64,000 bases of DNA from NCBI GenBank assembly GCA_964035545.1, contig OZ037765.1:62001-126000 (forward strand). The letters are read 5' to 3'. Both the position numbers and the translations under genes were made by a program. Below are positions 9,620-20,930 of this stretch, in pieces (position 1 is the first letter of the stretch; the number at the start of each line of letters is the position of its first letter). Under the pieces are notes generated by a model. It worked only from the letters and a program-made list of their open reading frames with translations, did no database searches and was not told where the DNA came from. This DNA comes from Bugula neritina (taxonomy: Eukaryota > Bryozoa > Gymnolaemata > Cheilostomatida > Bugulidae).

Positions 9620-12600
9620 GTATATTACCGAGTATATATCTATTGTACAGGTAATATTATATAGTACATATATTATATTGCACAGGTAACGTATATTACA
9701 AGAAAACGTATTACATACTAATACTCCATCTAGAAACACTCCGTAGTAAAACTGAAGCTAAACAGTGCTTATGGGAGGTGAATGTAACGTACCCCACTTA
9801 TAGCCAACTAAAACTGGGCAAGCTCCGTGTAAAGTTCTCTCATCCAATGAGCCATCTTCTTTCAAATTATACCAAAAAGCAGCTCCACCCTGAAATTAAC
9901 ATATATAACTAACAGAGTATTATATATGACTAACAGAGTAATATATATGATTACCAGAGTAATATATATGACTAACAGAGTAATATATATGACTAACAGA
10001 GTAATATATATGACTAATAGAGTAATATATATGACTAATAGAGTAATATATATGACTAATAGAGTAATATATATGACAAAAAGAGTAATATATATGATTA
10101 TTAGAGTAATATATGTGGCTACCAGAAAAATATATATGACTAATACAGTAATATGTTAAAACAGACCTTTTCTGGCCAAACAGTAGCACCTAGATGGGGA
10201 AATACAGTAGCTCCTCCTTTTTCTACATCTGTCAGCTGGAAGAGAAGTATTCAGGGGTAAAATAATATCATATATTCCATCAAACACACCACAAATTAAT
10301 ACATTATTAATACATAAACAATTTGTAAGTTTCAAATTGTTGAGTTTAGTATAGAATACTCACATAGAGGATAAAAGTAGCAATACGGTTTCTTGCCCCT
10401 TCCTCAAAGACGTCTAGATTATTTTCCTAAATAATATTATATTATATTATATTATACATATGAGTTATATATTATATTATACATACGAGTCATATATTAT
10501 ATTATACATATGTGTTATATATTATATTATACATATGAGTTATATATTATATTATACATATGTGTTATATATTATATTATACCTATGAGTTATATATTAT
10601 ATTATACATATGAGTTATATATTATATTATACATATGAGTTATATATTATATTATACATATGAGTTATATATTATATTATACATATGAGTTATATATTAT
10701 ATTATACATACGAGTCATATATTATATTATACATATGAGTTATATATTATATTATACATATGAGTTATATATTATATTATACATATGAGTTATATATTAT
10801 ATTATACATACGAGTCATATATTATATTATACATATGAGTTATATATTATATTATACATATGTGTTATATATTATATTATACATATGAGTTATATATTAT
10901 ATTATACATATGAGTTATATATTATATTACACATATGAGTCATATATTATATTATACATATGAGTTATATATTATATTATACATATGAGTCATATATTAT
11001 ATTATACCTATGAGTTATATATTATATTATACCTATGAGTTATATATTATATTATACATATGAGTTATATATTATATTACACATATAGTAATGACTTACA
11101 CGTGCAAAATCGCAGTGAGGTTCATAATGACCACCTATCCCATAATTCAACACCTGTAATTCACAAAAGTCTGATTATACAACGAAGGTTTACCTTTACA
11201 GTTGATAGTATAACTCTGTATAGTATATAGTGAGTTAAGTATACATCAAGTACTAACCTGAAGGGACTCTGTATAGTATATAGTGAGTTAAGTATACATC
11301 AAGTACTAACCTGAAGGGACTCTGTATATATATAGTGAGTTAAGTATACATCAAGTACTAACCTGAAGGGACTCTGTATAGTATATAGTGAGTTAAGTAT
11401 ACATCAAGTACTAACCTGAAGGGACTCTGTATAGTATATAGTGAGTTAAGTATACATCAAGTACTAACCTGAAGGGACTCTGTATAGTATATAGTGAGTT
11501 AAGTATACATCAAGTACTAACCTGAAGGGACTCTGTATAGTATATAGTGAGTTAAGTATACATCAAGTACTAACCTGAAGGGACTCTGTATAGTATATAG
11601 TGAGTTAAGTATACATCAAGTACTAACCTGAAGGGACTCTGTATAGTATATAGTGAGTTAAGTATACATCAAGTACTAACCTGAAGGGACTCTGTATAGC
11701 ATAAAGTGAGTTAAGTATACATCAAGTACTAACCTGAAGGGACTCTGTATATATATAGTGAGTTAAGTATACATCAAGTACTAACCTGAAGGGACTCTGT
11801 ATATATATAGTGAGTTAAGTATACATCAAGTACTAACCTGAAGGGACTCTGTATAGTATATAGTGAGTTAAGTATACATCAAGTACTAACCTGAAGGGAC
11901 TCTGTATAGTATATAGTGAGTTAAGTATACATCAAGTATTAACCTGAAGGGACTCTGTATAGTATATAGTGAGTTAAGTATACATCAAGTACTAACCTGA
12001 AGGGACTCTGTATAGTATATAGTGAGTTAAGTACACATCAAGTACTAACCTGAAGGGACTCTGTATAGTATATAGTGAGTTAAGTATACATCAAGTACTA
12101 ACCTGAAGGGACTCTGTATAGTATATAGTGAGTTAAGTATACATCAAGTACTAACCTGAAGGGACTCTGCATAGTTTATAGTGAGTCCCGTTATTCGAGA
12201 AAGTCTTTGGCTGAGAGATGAAATAACTTCATCTTCTCCATCTTCAATCCACGCACTGAATAATAGAAGTTGTCATGAAGCCATCCATTGTATTTTCTTA
12301 TACGTGTAGTATATACACTATACATGTAGCATATACACTATACAGGTAGTATATACACTATACATGTAGTATATACACTATACATGTAGTATATACACTA
12401 TACAGGTAGTATATACACTATACGTGTAGCATATACACTATACGTGTAGCATATACACTATACGTGTAGCATATACACTATACGTGTAGCATATACACTA
12501 TACGTGTAGCATATACACTATACGTGTAGCATATACACTATACGTGTAGCATATACACTATACATGTAGCATATACACTATACATGTAGTATATACACTA

Positions 12601-15600
12601 TACATGTAGTATATACACTATACATGTAGTATATACACTATACATGTAGTATATACACTATACATGTAGTACATCGCACGATTGATGTGACTATTCTAAA
12701 AAGCTCACAGACATGTTTTCATACCTTCAGCACTGAAGAGCTGCTTATGCACACAAATGCTGAGCTGGACATACATACATATACGATCCTCTATACATAT
12801 ACCATCTATACATACACACCGACCTAGTTACACACCGACCTAGTTACACACTGACGTACTTACACACTGACCTAGTTACACACTGACCTAGTTACACACT
12901 GACCTAGTCACACACTGACCTAGTTACACACTGACCTAGTTACACACTGACCTACTTACACACTGACCTACTTACACACTGACCTACTTACACACTGACC
13001 TAGTTACACACTGACCTAGTTACACACCGACCTAGTTACACACTGACGTACTTACACACTGACCTAGTTACACACTGACCTAGTTACACACTGACCTAGT
13101 TACACACTGACCTAGTCACACACTGACCTAGTTACACACTGACCTAGTTACACACTGACCTACTTACACACTGACCTACTTACACACTGACCTACTTACA
13201 CACTGACCTAGTTACACACTGACCTAGTTACACACTGACCTAGTCACACACCAACCTAGTTACACACCGACGTACTTACACACTGACCTAGTTACACACT
13301 GACCTACTTACACACTGACCTAGTTACACACTGACCTAGTTACGCACTGACCTAGTCACACACCAACCTAGTTACACACCGACGTACTTACACACTGACC
13401 TAGTTACACACTGACCTACTTACACACTGACCTAGTCACACACTGACCTACTTACACACTGACGTACTTACACACCAACCTAGTTACACACCGACGTACT
13501 TACACACTGACCTAGTTACACACTGACCTACTTACACACTGACCTAGTCACACACTGACCTACTTACACACTGATGTACTTACACACTGACCTAGTTACA
13601 CACTGACCTAGTTACATACTGACCTAGTTACACACTGACCTAGTTACACACTGACCTAGTCACACACTGACCTAGTCACACACTGACCTAGTTACACACT
13701 GACCTAGTCACACACTGACCTAGTCACACACTGACCTAGTTACACACTACACAATAGCTATACGTTCAGCTCATTCATGAGCTTCATATACATACATTCA
13801 TATACAGAGTGTCTGAATACAGTTAAAAAGCAAAGCGTGTGAGTCTCAGAGATAAAAAGAGAGAGTGAAGTCAATACCATGAATTCCATCATAATATACC
13901 CACATTGGAACGGTCTCTTTAGATCCCAACAGTTCAGTAGGAAATACAGAAGTGACTTCATTCTCTCTTTCAAACCTCCATTGCGTGACAGAGAAGGAAA
14001 ACTAAGTGCTATATTAAACAAAACGAGTTTCTACTAGTTAAAAGTATGCGAGTTAGGATGGCAGTGAAACACACCCCACAGCAGTGCTATGAAATCAAGC
14101 TAACTCATAACTTGATACCTTTTACTAACTCTAGTGTGAGTTTTGATGCCACCAGCTGGAGTGGCAGCATTTGATGCAAACACTCCTGACCTGTTTAACT
14201 GAAACAGTGTATCTGTCTTACACTATACTGTGACATAGTAATGTGACACAGTAATGTGATATAGTAATGTGACATAATAATGTGACATAGTAATGTGATA
14301 TAGTAATGTGATATAGTAATGTGATATAGTAATGTGATATAGTAATGTGATATAGTAATGTGATATAGTAATGTGATATAGTAATGTGACATAGTAATGT
14401 AATATAGTAATGTGATATAGTAATGTGACATAGTAATGTGACATAGTAATGTGATATAGTAATGTGATATAGTAATGTGATATAGTAATGTGACATAGTA
14501 ATGTGATATAGTAATGCGATATAGTAATGTGACATAGTAATGTGATATAGTAATGTGAGATAGTAATGTGATATAGTAATGTGACATAGTAATGTGACAT
14601 AGTAATGTGACACAGTAATGTGATATAGTAATGTGACATAGTAATGTGACATAGTAATGTGACATAGTAATGTGATATAGTAATGTGACATAGTAATGTG
14701 ATATAGTAATGTGATATAGTAATGTGATATAGTAATGTGATATAGTAATGTGATATAGTAATGTGACATAGTAATGTGACATAGTAATGTGACATAGTAA
14801 TGTGATATAGTAATGTGACATAGTAATGTGATATAGTAATGTGATATAGTAATGTGATATAGTAATGTGATATAGTAATGTGATATAGTAATGTGATATA
14901 GTAATGTGATATAGTAATGTGACATAGTAATGTGATATAGTAATGTGATATAGTAATGTGACATAGTAATGTGACATAGTAATGTGACACAGTAATGTGA
15001 TATAGTAATGTGACATAGTAATGTGACATAGTAATGTGACATAGTAATGTGATATAGTAATGTGATATAGTAATGTGATATAGTAATGTGATATAGTAAT
15101 GTGACATAGTAATGTGATATAGTAATGCGATATAGTAATGTGACATAGTAATGTGATATAGTAATGTGAGATAGTAATGTGATATAGTAATGTGACATAG
15201 TAATGTGACATAGTAATGTGACACAGTAATGTGATATAGTAATGTGACATAGTAATGTGACATAGTAATGTGACATAGTAATGTGACATAGTAATGTGAC
15301 ATAGTAATGTGACATAGTAATGTGATATAGTAATGTGACATAGTAATGTGACATAGTAATGTGATATAGTAATGTGATATAGTAATGTGATATAGTAATG
15401 TGATATAGTAATGTGACATAGTAATGTGATATAGTAATGTGATATAGTAATGTGACATAGTAATGTGATATAGTAATGTGATATAGTAATGTGATATAGT
15501 AATGTGACATAGTAATGTGATATAGTAATGTGATATAGTAGTGTGATATAGTAATGTGATATAGTAATGTGATATAGTAATGTGATATAGTAATGTGATA

Positions 15601-18395
15601 TAGTAATGTGATATAGTAATGTGACATAGTAATGTGACATAGTAATGTGATACAGTAATGTGATATAGTAATGTGATATAGTAATGTGACATAGTAATGT
15701 GATATAGTAATGTGACATAGTAATGTGATATAGTAATGTGATATAGTAATGTGATATAGTAATGTGACATAGTAATGTGATATAGTAATGTGATATAGTA
15801 ATGTGATATAGTAGTGTGATATAGTAATGTGAGATAGTAATGTGACATAGTAATGTGACATAGTAATGTGATATAGTAATGTGACATAGTAATGTGACAT
15901 AGTAATGTGATATAGTAATGTGATATAGTAATGTGACATAGTAATGTGATATAGTAATGTGATATAGTAATGTGACATAGTAATGTGATATAGTAATGTG
16001 ATATAATAATGTGACATAGTAATGTGATATAGTAATGTGATATAGTAATGTGACATAGTAATGTGATATAGTAATGTGACATAGTAATGTGATATAGTAA
16101 TGTGATATAGTAATGTGATATAGTAATGTGATATAGTAATGTGACATAGTAATGTGATATAGTAATGTGACATAGTAATGTGACATAGTAATGTGATATA
16201 GTAATGTGATATAGTAATGTGACATAGTAATGTGATACAGTAATGTGTACGCCTACCTTTGGCTTAGCCAGCTCTTTTATACGCTGAATCTCCCGGTCAG
16301 TCACAACTCTATGAAAAAAGACTAGCCTGGGTTCCAGAGCTAGTTCCTCCTCTAAGGACGGGTAGTAACTGTGCAACATGACTCCGTACCGACACCTGAG
16401 TAGACGGGCTCTCTCCTGAAACTAGAGAACTCAACACACTGCAGTGATGTCACCATTTATCACCTAGTCACAGGTGAAGACACGACTAACTGCACACTTA
16501 CTTCTGGAAGTTGCTTCCCCTGACACAGACTCTCGTACACCCTGAAAGGAGTGGAGGCAGAGAAGCCAGCTCTCGTCTGTATGTTGTTGAGTGGGGGAAG
16601 GTGATTAGGTCTGTACACTCGTCCCGCATTGTCCAGCTCGTTGTGGTAAATGGCTAGGTTGGTGGTGCCAGGTTCAGCTCCTGGCTCCATGTCCACCCAG
16701 CGCTGGGCAGTGGCTATAGCCAGCTCAAGGTTACCTTGCTTATAGAGTGAGAAGTTGAGGTACTCCAGGGTGGATGTCACCTTCTCAAACAATACTTCTC
16801 TTGACTCATCAAACTTTCTCAATGCTGCCTCAAACCACCACACAGCGTGGTAAAAGTCGTCCATGAAAAAGGCTGTCTTGGCAATATTGAAGCAGTCTTC
16901 ACCTACAAGAGTCACACGAGAGTCACACAAAAGTCACACAAGAGTGAGTTGACAGGTTTATAAAGTGTGGTAAATGACTACCAGAAAGAGGTGGAGCCTC
17001 CAGTTCCTTGTGCGTGAGACCCAGGTTGCTGTCAGCAAGCTGTTGAGTGGACAAGTTATACGTGTCCTGTATTCTAAGAAGAGCAAGCACTGCCCCATCC
17101 ATGTCATCCTTAGTTGGCAGGGAGGAACGTGTTCTCTCTGATGCATTCTGGTACGCTGAAGAGTAAGTCAACAGTTTAGTAATACTCAGTGAGTCAATAG
17201 TTTAGTAATACTCAGTGAGTCAACAGTTTAGTAATACTCAGTGAGTCAATAGTTTAGTAATACTCAGTGAGTCAACAGTTTAGTAATACTCAGTGATTCA
17301 ACAGTTTAGTAATACTCAGTAAGTCAACAGTTTAGTAATACTCAGTGAGTCAACAGTTTAGTAATACTCAGTAAGTCAACAGTTTAGTAATACTCAGTGA
17401 GTCAACAGTTTAGTAATACTCAGTGAGTCAACAGTTTAGTAATACTCAGCGAGTCAACAGTTTAGTAATACTCAGTGAGTCAGCAGTTTAGTAATACTCA
17501 GTGAGTCAACAGTTTAGTAATACTCAGTGAGTCAACAGTTTAGTAATACTCAGCGAGTCAACAGTTTAGTAATACTCAGTGAGTCAACAGTTTAGTAATA
17601 TTACTTAGCAGCAAGTTTGTTCAGAAATTAGGAAGAATAATAAAAACGCGTGTAAACATGATTGGTTAACTACCTTCAATGTTGGAAGCTGATTGGATGG
17701 TTATAGAATCTTTCACCTGAGACATTAGATTATACATATGACTGGTGACAAGGAATGCATTGACAGGGTTAGACAGGTGTCTCTCTGGATCTCCTTGGGA
17801 GAGCACCTGATGGTGATTTGTCAACTCTTCAACATATCTAAGCAACACAACAATAACTCAACATCAGATAGCAAATTTGTAGAATACGAAGTATGTAAGA
17901 AGTTGACAATCAAATACCTCTACCAACTCATTATATTATTTAACCTTATAGCTTGTCATATTGAGGAAATTGAGATCAACGCTTGTGATATATAACAACA
18001 GAGAGAAGACAATTACTGTTTATGAAATAAATCTTTTGTTGAAAAGCAGAATTTGTTTTAAAGTTGCAACAGGACACAAAAATCAGAAGTTGCACCTAGA
18101 GCAGTATTGTGTGGAGTTGAGGTTGCACTTAGAGCAGTATTGTGTAGAGTTGAGGTTGCACCTAGAGAGATATACAAACACTTCTTACAGCATATTTTAA
18201 CAACCTTTCTAAACTTTGAATTCTATCTCTTTCTGAATCAATATACTCTTGGATATAAGAGGTAAGATCCTGTTCTGCTTGAATGACTTCTTGAAGATGC
18301 ACCATAGAAGTAAATGTGTCGCACAAGATAGACTTCACTAGGAACCCAAAGCAGACGGATATAAAGATCATCTGGTAGAGCCCCATGGAGTACAT
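9359..18395 (-). CDS. Prolyl 4-hydroxylase alpha subunit, copy A (12 exons)
   Basis: ER-lumenal 2-oxoglutarate/Fe(II) dioxygenase subunit that hydroxylates collagen prolines. Exons, in coding order: 18189-18395, 17674-~17824, 16982-17155, 16502-16902, 16257-16415, 14119-14198, 12156-12255, 11100-11153, 10364-10426, 10167-10235, 9793-9889, 9359-9435; about 543 residues, close to human P4HA1. Exon 1 encodes a signal peptide (hydrophobic to about residue 25) and the N-terminal helix. NPVNAF and [16 protein letters not shown] are family hallmarks, and exon 4 is the peptide-substrate TPR-like region. The catalytic domain has [10 protein letters not shown] (iron ligands His437, Asp439), [11 protein letters not shown] (His507) and GYKW (Lys517, 2-oxoglutarate); the 68 and 10-residue spacings fit the family. 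The exon 1/2 join is unsure: an obvious acceptor at 17838 breaks the frame, while one at 17825 keeps it. No frameshift or stop is seen. Confidence 0.93.
9463..9625. repeat. (TA)n tract, last intron of P4HA copy A
   Basis: TA dinucleotide run with scattered cg and ca interruptions. A longer version with an insertion is at the same place in copy B (22903-23255). Confidence 0.9.
9903..10155 (-). repeat. 21-bp minisatellite, P4HA-A intron 10
   Basis: About 12 copies of gactaacagagtaatatata plus t (plus-strand reading). The period is a multiple of three, so it is open in several frames. Confidence 0.9.
10430..11090 (-). repeat. 25-bp minisatellite, P4HA-A intron 8
   Basis: About 26 copies of acatatgagttatatattat plus attat, reaching from the acceptor of exon 9 to within about 10 bases of the exon 8 donor. 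Copy B has only about 12 units (24236-24530). Confidence 0.93.
11204..12182 (-). repeat. 53-bp splice-donor minisatellite, P4HA-A intron 7
   Basis: About 18 copies of a 53-bp unit. Read on the coding strand, each unit holds an exon 7-like tail (cagagtcccttcag) followed by the donor gttagt and the first 20 or so intron bases. The unit therefore spans the exon-intron junction, and about 18 near-identical donors lie in a row. The first one (junction at 12156) joins the real exon. Confidence 0.95.
12297..12670 (-). repeat. 20-bp minisatellite, P4HA-A intron 6 (distal)
   Basis: About 18 copies of atacactatacatgtagtat with g/a and c/t variants. It is missing from copy B, where unrelated sequence lies at this place (25200-25440). 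Confidence 0.92.
12812..13750 (-). repeat. 16-bp minisatellite, P4HA-A intron 6 (proximal)
   Basis: About 58 copies of cacactgacctagtta with variants acctactta and acctagtca. Multi-unit blocks recur (12830-13020 resembles 13025-13215), so there is higher-order structure. Copy B has about 22 units (25458-25812). Confidence 0.93.
14221..16247 (-). repeat. 13-bp minisatellite filling P4HA-A intron 5
   Basis: About 155 copies of atagtaatgtgac or atagtaatgtgat. The array starts about 10 bases after the exon 5 donor. No stop occurs in any of the three minus-strand frames. A marker block with aatgcg and gtgagatag occurs at 14513 and again at 15124, 611 bp (47 units) apart, showing block duplication. 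Copy B has about 55 units (26283-26999). Confidence 0.95.
17161..17604 (-). repeat. 26-bp minisatellite with branch-point-like motif, P4HA-A intron 2
   Basis: About 17 copies of gtgagtcaacagtttagtaa plus tactca. On the coding strand every unit holds ttactaaac. The copy nearest the acceptor cttcag (17156-17158) places that adenine about 20 bases upstream, where a branch point would be. Copy B: 27911-28275. Confidence 0.92.
18089..18168 (-). repeat. 33-bp repeat, P4HA-A intron 1
   Basis: Two full copies and one partial copy of a unit beginning ttgcacctagagcagtattg. The same array is at 28762-28842 in copy B. Confidence 0.85.
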
Positions 18396-18408
18396 TATGT
18401 CTACAATA

Positions 18409-18956
18409 AGCTTACATACTGTAATATATTCATTATACTATCATATATCTCTTACATACTGTAATATATTCATTATACTATCATATATATCTTACATACT
18501 GTAATATATTCATTATACTATCATATATCTCTTACAAACTGTAATATATTCATTATACTATCCTATATCTTACATACTGTAATATATTCATTATACTATC
18601 ATATATCTTACATACTGTAATATATTCATTATACTATCATATATCTTACATACTGTAATATATTCATTATACTAGCATATCTCTTACATACTGTAATATA
18701 TTCATTATATTCTCATATATCTTACATACTGTAATATATTCATTATACTATCCTATATCTTACATACTGTAATATATTCATTATACTATCATATACCTTA
18801 CGTACTGTAATATATTCATTATACTATCATATACCTTACATACTGTAATATATTCATTGTACTATCATATATCTTACATACTGTAATATATTCATTATAC
18901 TATCATATATCTTACATACTGTAATATATTCATTATACTAGCATATCTCTTACAGT
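18409..18956. repeat. 36 to 40-bp minisatellite upstream of P4HA copy A
   Basis: About 14 copies of a unit starting cttacatactgtaatatatt, just 5' of exon 1. Copy B keeps only about three units (29087-29214) before an LTR-like sequence interrupts it. Confidence 0.93.
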
Positions 18957-20553
18957 TGCGTAGCGAAACATACTCAATATATCATCATATCATTAACATA
19001 CTATAAACTAAAATTGTATAATATATTTATTACACTATCATATCTTACTCTCGTTCATACTGTAATATATTCATTGGACTGCCATATCTCTGGCATACTT
19101 ATAGTAATACTCTTCTAGTTTTATACGATTTCGCATTAGACTTAGTTAATACTATTACTATTAGTATTAGTAGCATCAGTAAAACTAAAAATTAAAATGT
19201 ACTAGTTAACACTAACAGTACCTGAAAGTCAGTGTCACAGTGACTGTGAGAGCTACATCCCGATACTCATAGCCCCATTACTTGTGTAATTGCAAATACT
19301 ATTCTAAAGATTAAAAGTAAAGTTATCACATTTCTATGCTTCAGCTTGACTTACACTTACAGTATTACTAAAACCAAGTCTAATGCTTATAGTTATAGTC
19401 ATTGAATTTGATTTTTCCACATATTGATATTCGCCTTGAACATTCACATTGTGATTGTCACTATTACTTTTAGTTCTAGTTGATGCTATAATATTAATTT
19501 CAGTATTGATATCCATATTGGCCTTCGGTCAGTCACATATAGTTATAGTTTAAAAGTTATACCTTATCCTATACTTATGTCATTCAGTTGCACTCATGCT
19601 TTTAGTTCAGAATCAGTTAATGTTATGCTTATACCTACTCTTAGTATTGCACTCATAGTGATACTGATCTGATAGTTATATCATGTCGTTATCGTGACTT
19701 TCATTCTAATTGTTAAACTTGATGTTATACTAATACTTATTAACTTTAAGTTTAACAATAACTGCTAAGCCACAGTAAGACTAAGAGTAAGTGTAACTGC
19801 AAGTGTTAACATAAATATTTTCATTATGATTATTATTTATCATAGGCCCAAAAGTCTACAAGTTAGAGTGAGATTTAATACTAGTTAAAACCCTTACGTT
19901 GTTATTTAAAATATACTTGGCGTTATCAGAGTTTCAAAAAAGTATTTCATTTAAATTTAGTTTGTTACCGTGGCTTGCCAACGTCTGCGTTGGAAACGGA
20001 AACGAAAGAACTGTGTGGGTTATCGAGCGATCAGTCCGGGCGGGAGTCCTCTCGTAGATTGAAAGATCAATTATATTGTAAAAGAAAACAACTCCTCTTT
20101 AATTTTTGCAAACGGCTTCAAGCATTGAGCTATAACCCTTCTGTTTTAGCTGATTAGATCACGCTTATCTTTGTCAGAGATGAACTTTAACCTTTTGATA
20201 TTTGCTAGAATGAAGCACATCCTGTTGCTGAGTAACTATGTAAACAAACATGGTCACCAATGAGTCGGGTGCCTTGATCTTGATCTTCTTGATTGGGTTG
20301 AGTCCCGAAGACCTCTCGGAGATAGTAATTGTGGGACCCTCGAATCTATCTAGGCTTAGAAACCTGCCACTACCCCCCCCCCCCCCCCGGACAGTGCGCA
20401 GCAGGAAACCCTGTAGGAACAGGCTAGAATCCTAGACTATAGCGTTGAAGGTATTAATACGCGTATTCATGGTATGCCTGGATGATTTCATAGATTTTAG
20501 TGTGTTGTTGTATTTTTGTGGGTTGAATAGAACTAGTGCCTGAACATACTCTT
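18957..20553. other. Intergenic DNA upstream of P4HA copy A
   Basis: About 1.6 kb of AT-rich sequence with no recognisable gene. It holds a run of 16 C at 20373-20388. A 61-codon ORF from ATG 20250 has no known similarity and is not called. Confidence 0.5.
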
Positions 20554-20930
20554 TGTTAGAGAGAACAAGATGTATTGTAAAGTTGAAGAAATCTTTATTT
20601 AGTTGAATTATATACAAATAGTGAAGGTCCTCTGCCAGTGAGCTCCAGTAGTAGACTGAACTACACTGGAGCTTGCTGGCTTTTATATACAACAAGATAC
20701 AGTGCTTTTTTATTGTTGCCGAGATCGGAGGCCCGAAATACCGAAAATCGGCGTTTCGGCAGTCCGAAACACCGAATTTCAGCATTTCGGGCTTTCGGTA
20801 GCCCGAAATGCCGTTTTTCGGTATTTCGGCATTTCGGAAAACCGAAATGCCGATCTCGGAACCGGAAACAAGTACATGCAAAAATCTACTACACAATTAC
20901 AGCATAAAAATTGATACGCAACATTAGTAC
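20554..20930 (-). mobile_element. Probable solo LTR with a palindromic block (family related to 29215-29620)
   Basis: On the minus strand there is a TATA-like tatataaaagcc (20681-20690), then agtctactactggagctc, then a poly(A) signal aataaa (20594-20599): the order U3-R-U5 of an LTR. Upstream of the TATA (20713-20858) is a GC-rich block of repeated ccgaaa/ttcggc motifs that folds back on itself (gccgagatcgg near its left end, ccgatctcgg near its right). The same order, with agtctactactgaagctc, is seen at 29215-29620. Exact ends and target-site duplication were not found. Confidence 0.5.

Larger units (their letters stand above)
8905..18955. repeat. Segmental tandem duplication, copy A (P4HA)
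   Basis: The segment containing P4HA copy A recurs at 22380-29214 in the same orientation. Exons, most intron ends and 3' flank are near-identical. The difference in size (about 10 kb versus 6.8 kb) comes from shorter minisatellites in copy B. Confidence 0.93.

Noticed and set aside
10430-13750. Direct repeats with regular spacing that could suggest a CRISPR array
   Set aside because: The units are contiguous with no unique spacers, the host is a eukaryote, and the arrays sit in introns.
13758-14021. 87-codon ORF conserved in both P4HA copies (also 25822-26085)
   Set aside because: It lies inside intron 6, has no splice context and no family similarity, and its few differences are mostly amino-acid changing, as expected for non-coding duplicated DNA.
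14195-16379. Three overlapping ORFs of 651 to 718 codons on the minus strand
   Set aside because: They are translations of the 13-bp intronic array in all three frames. The flanking exons 5 and 6 of P4HA join across it with good splice sites.
20250-20435. 61-codon ORF with a proline run
   Set aside because: The proline run comes from a 16-base poly-C tract. No similarity, no promoter or splice context.
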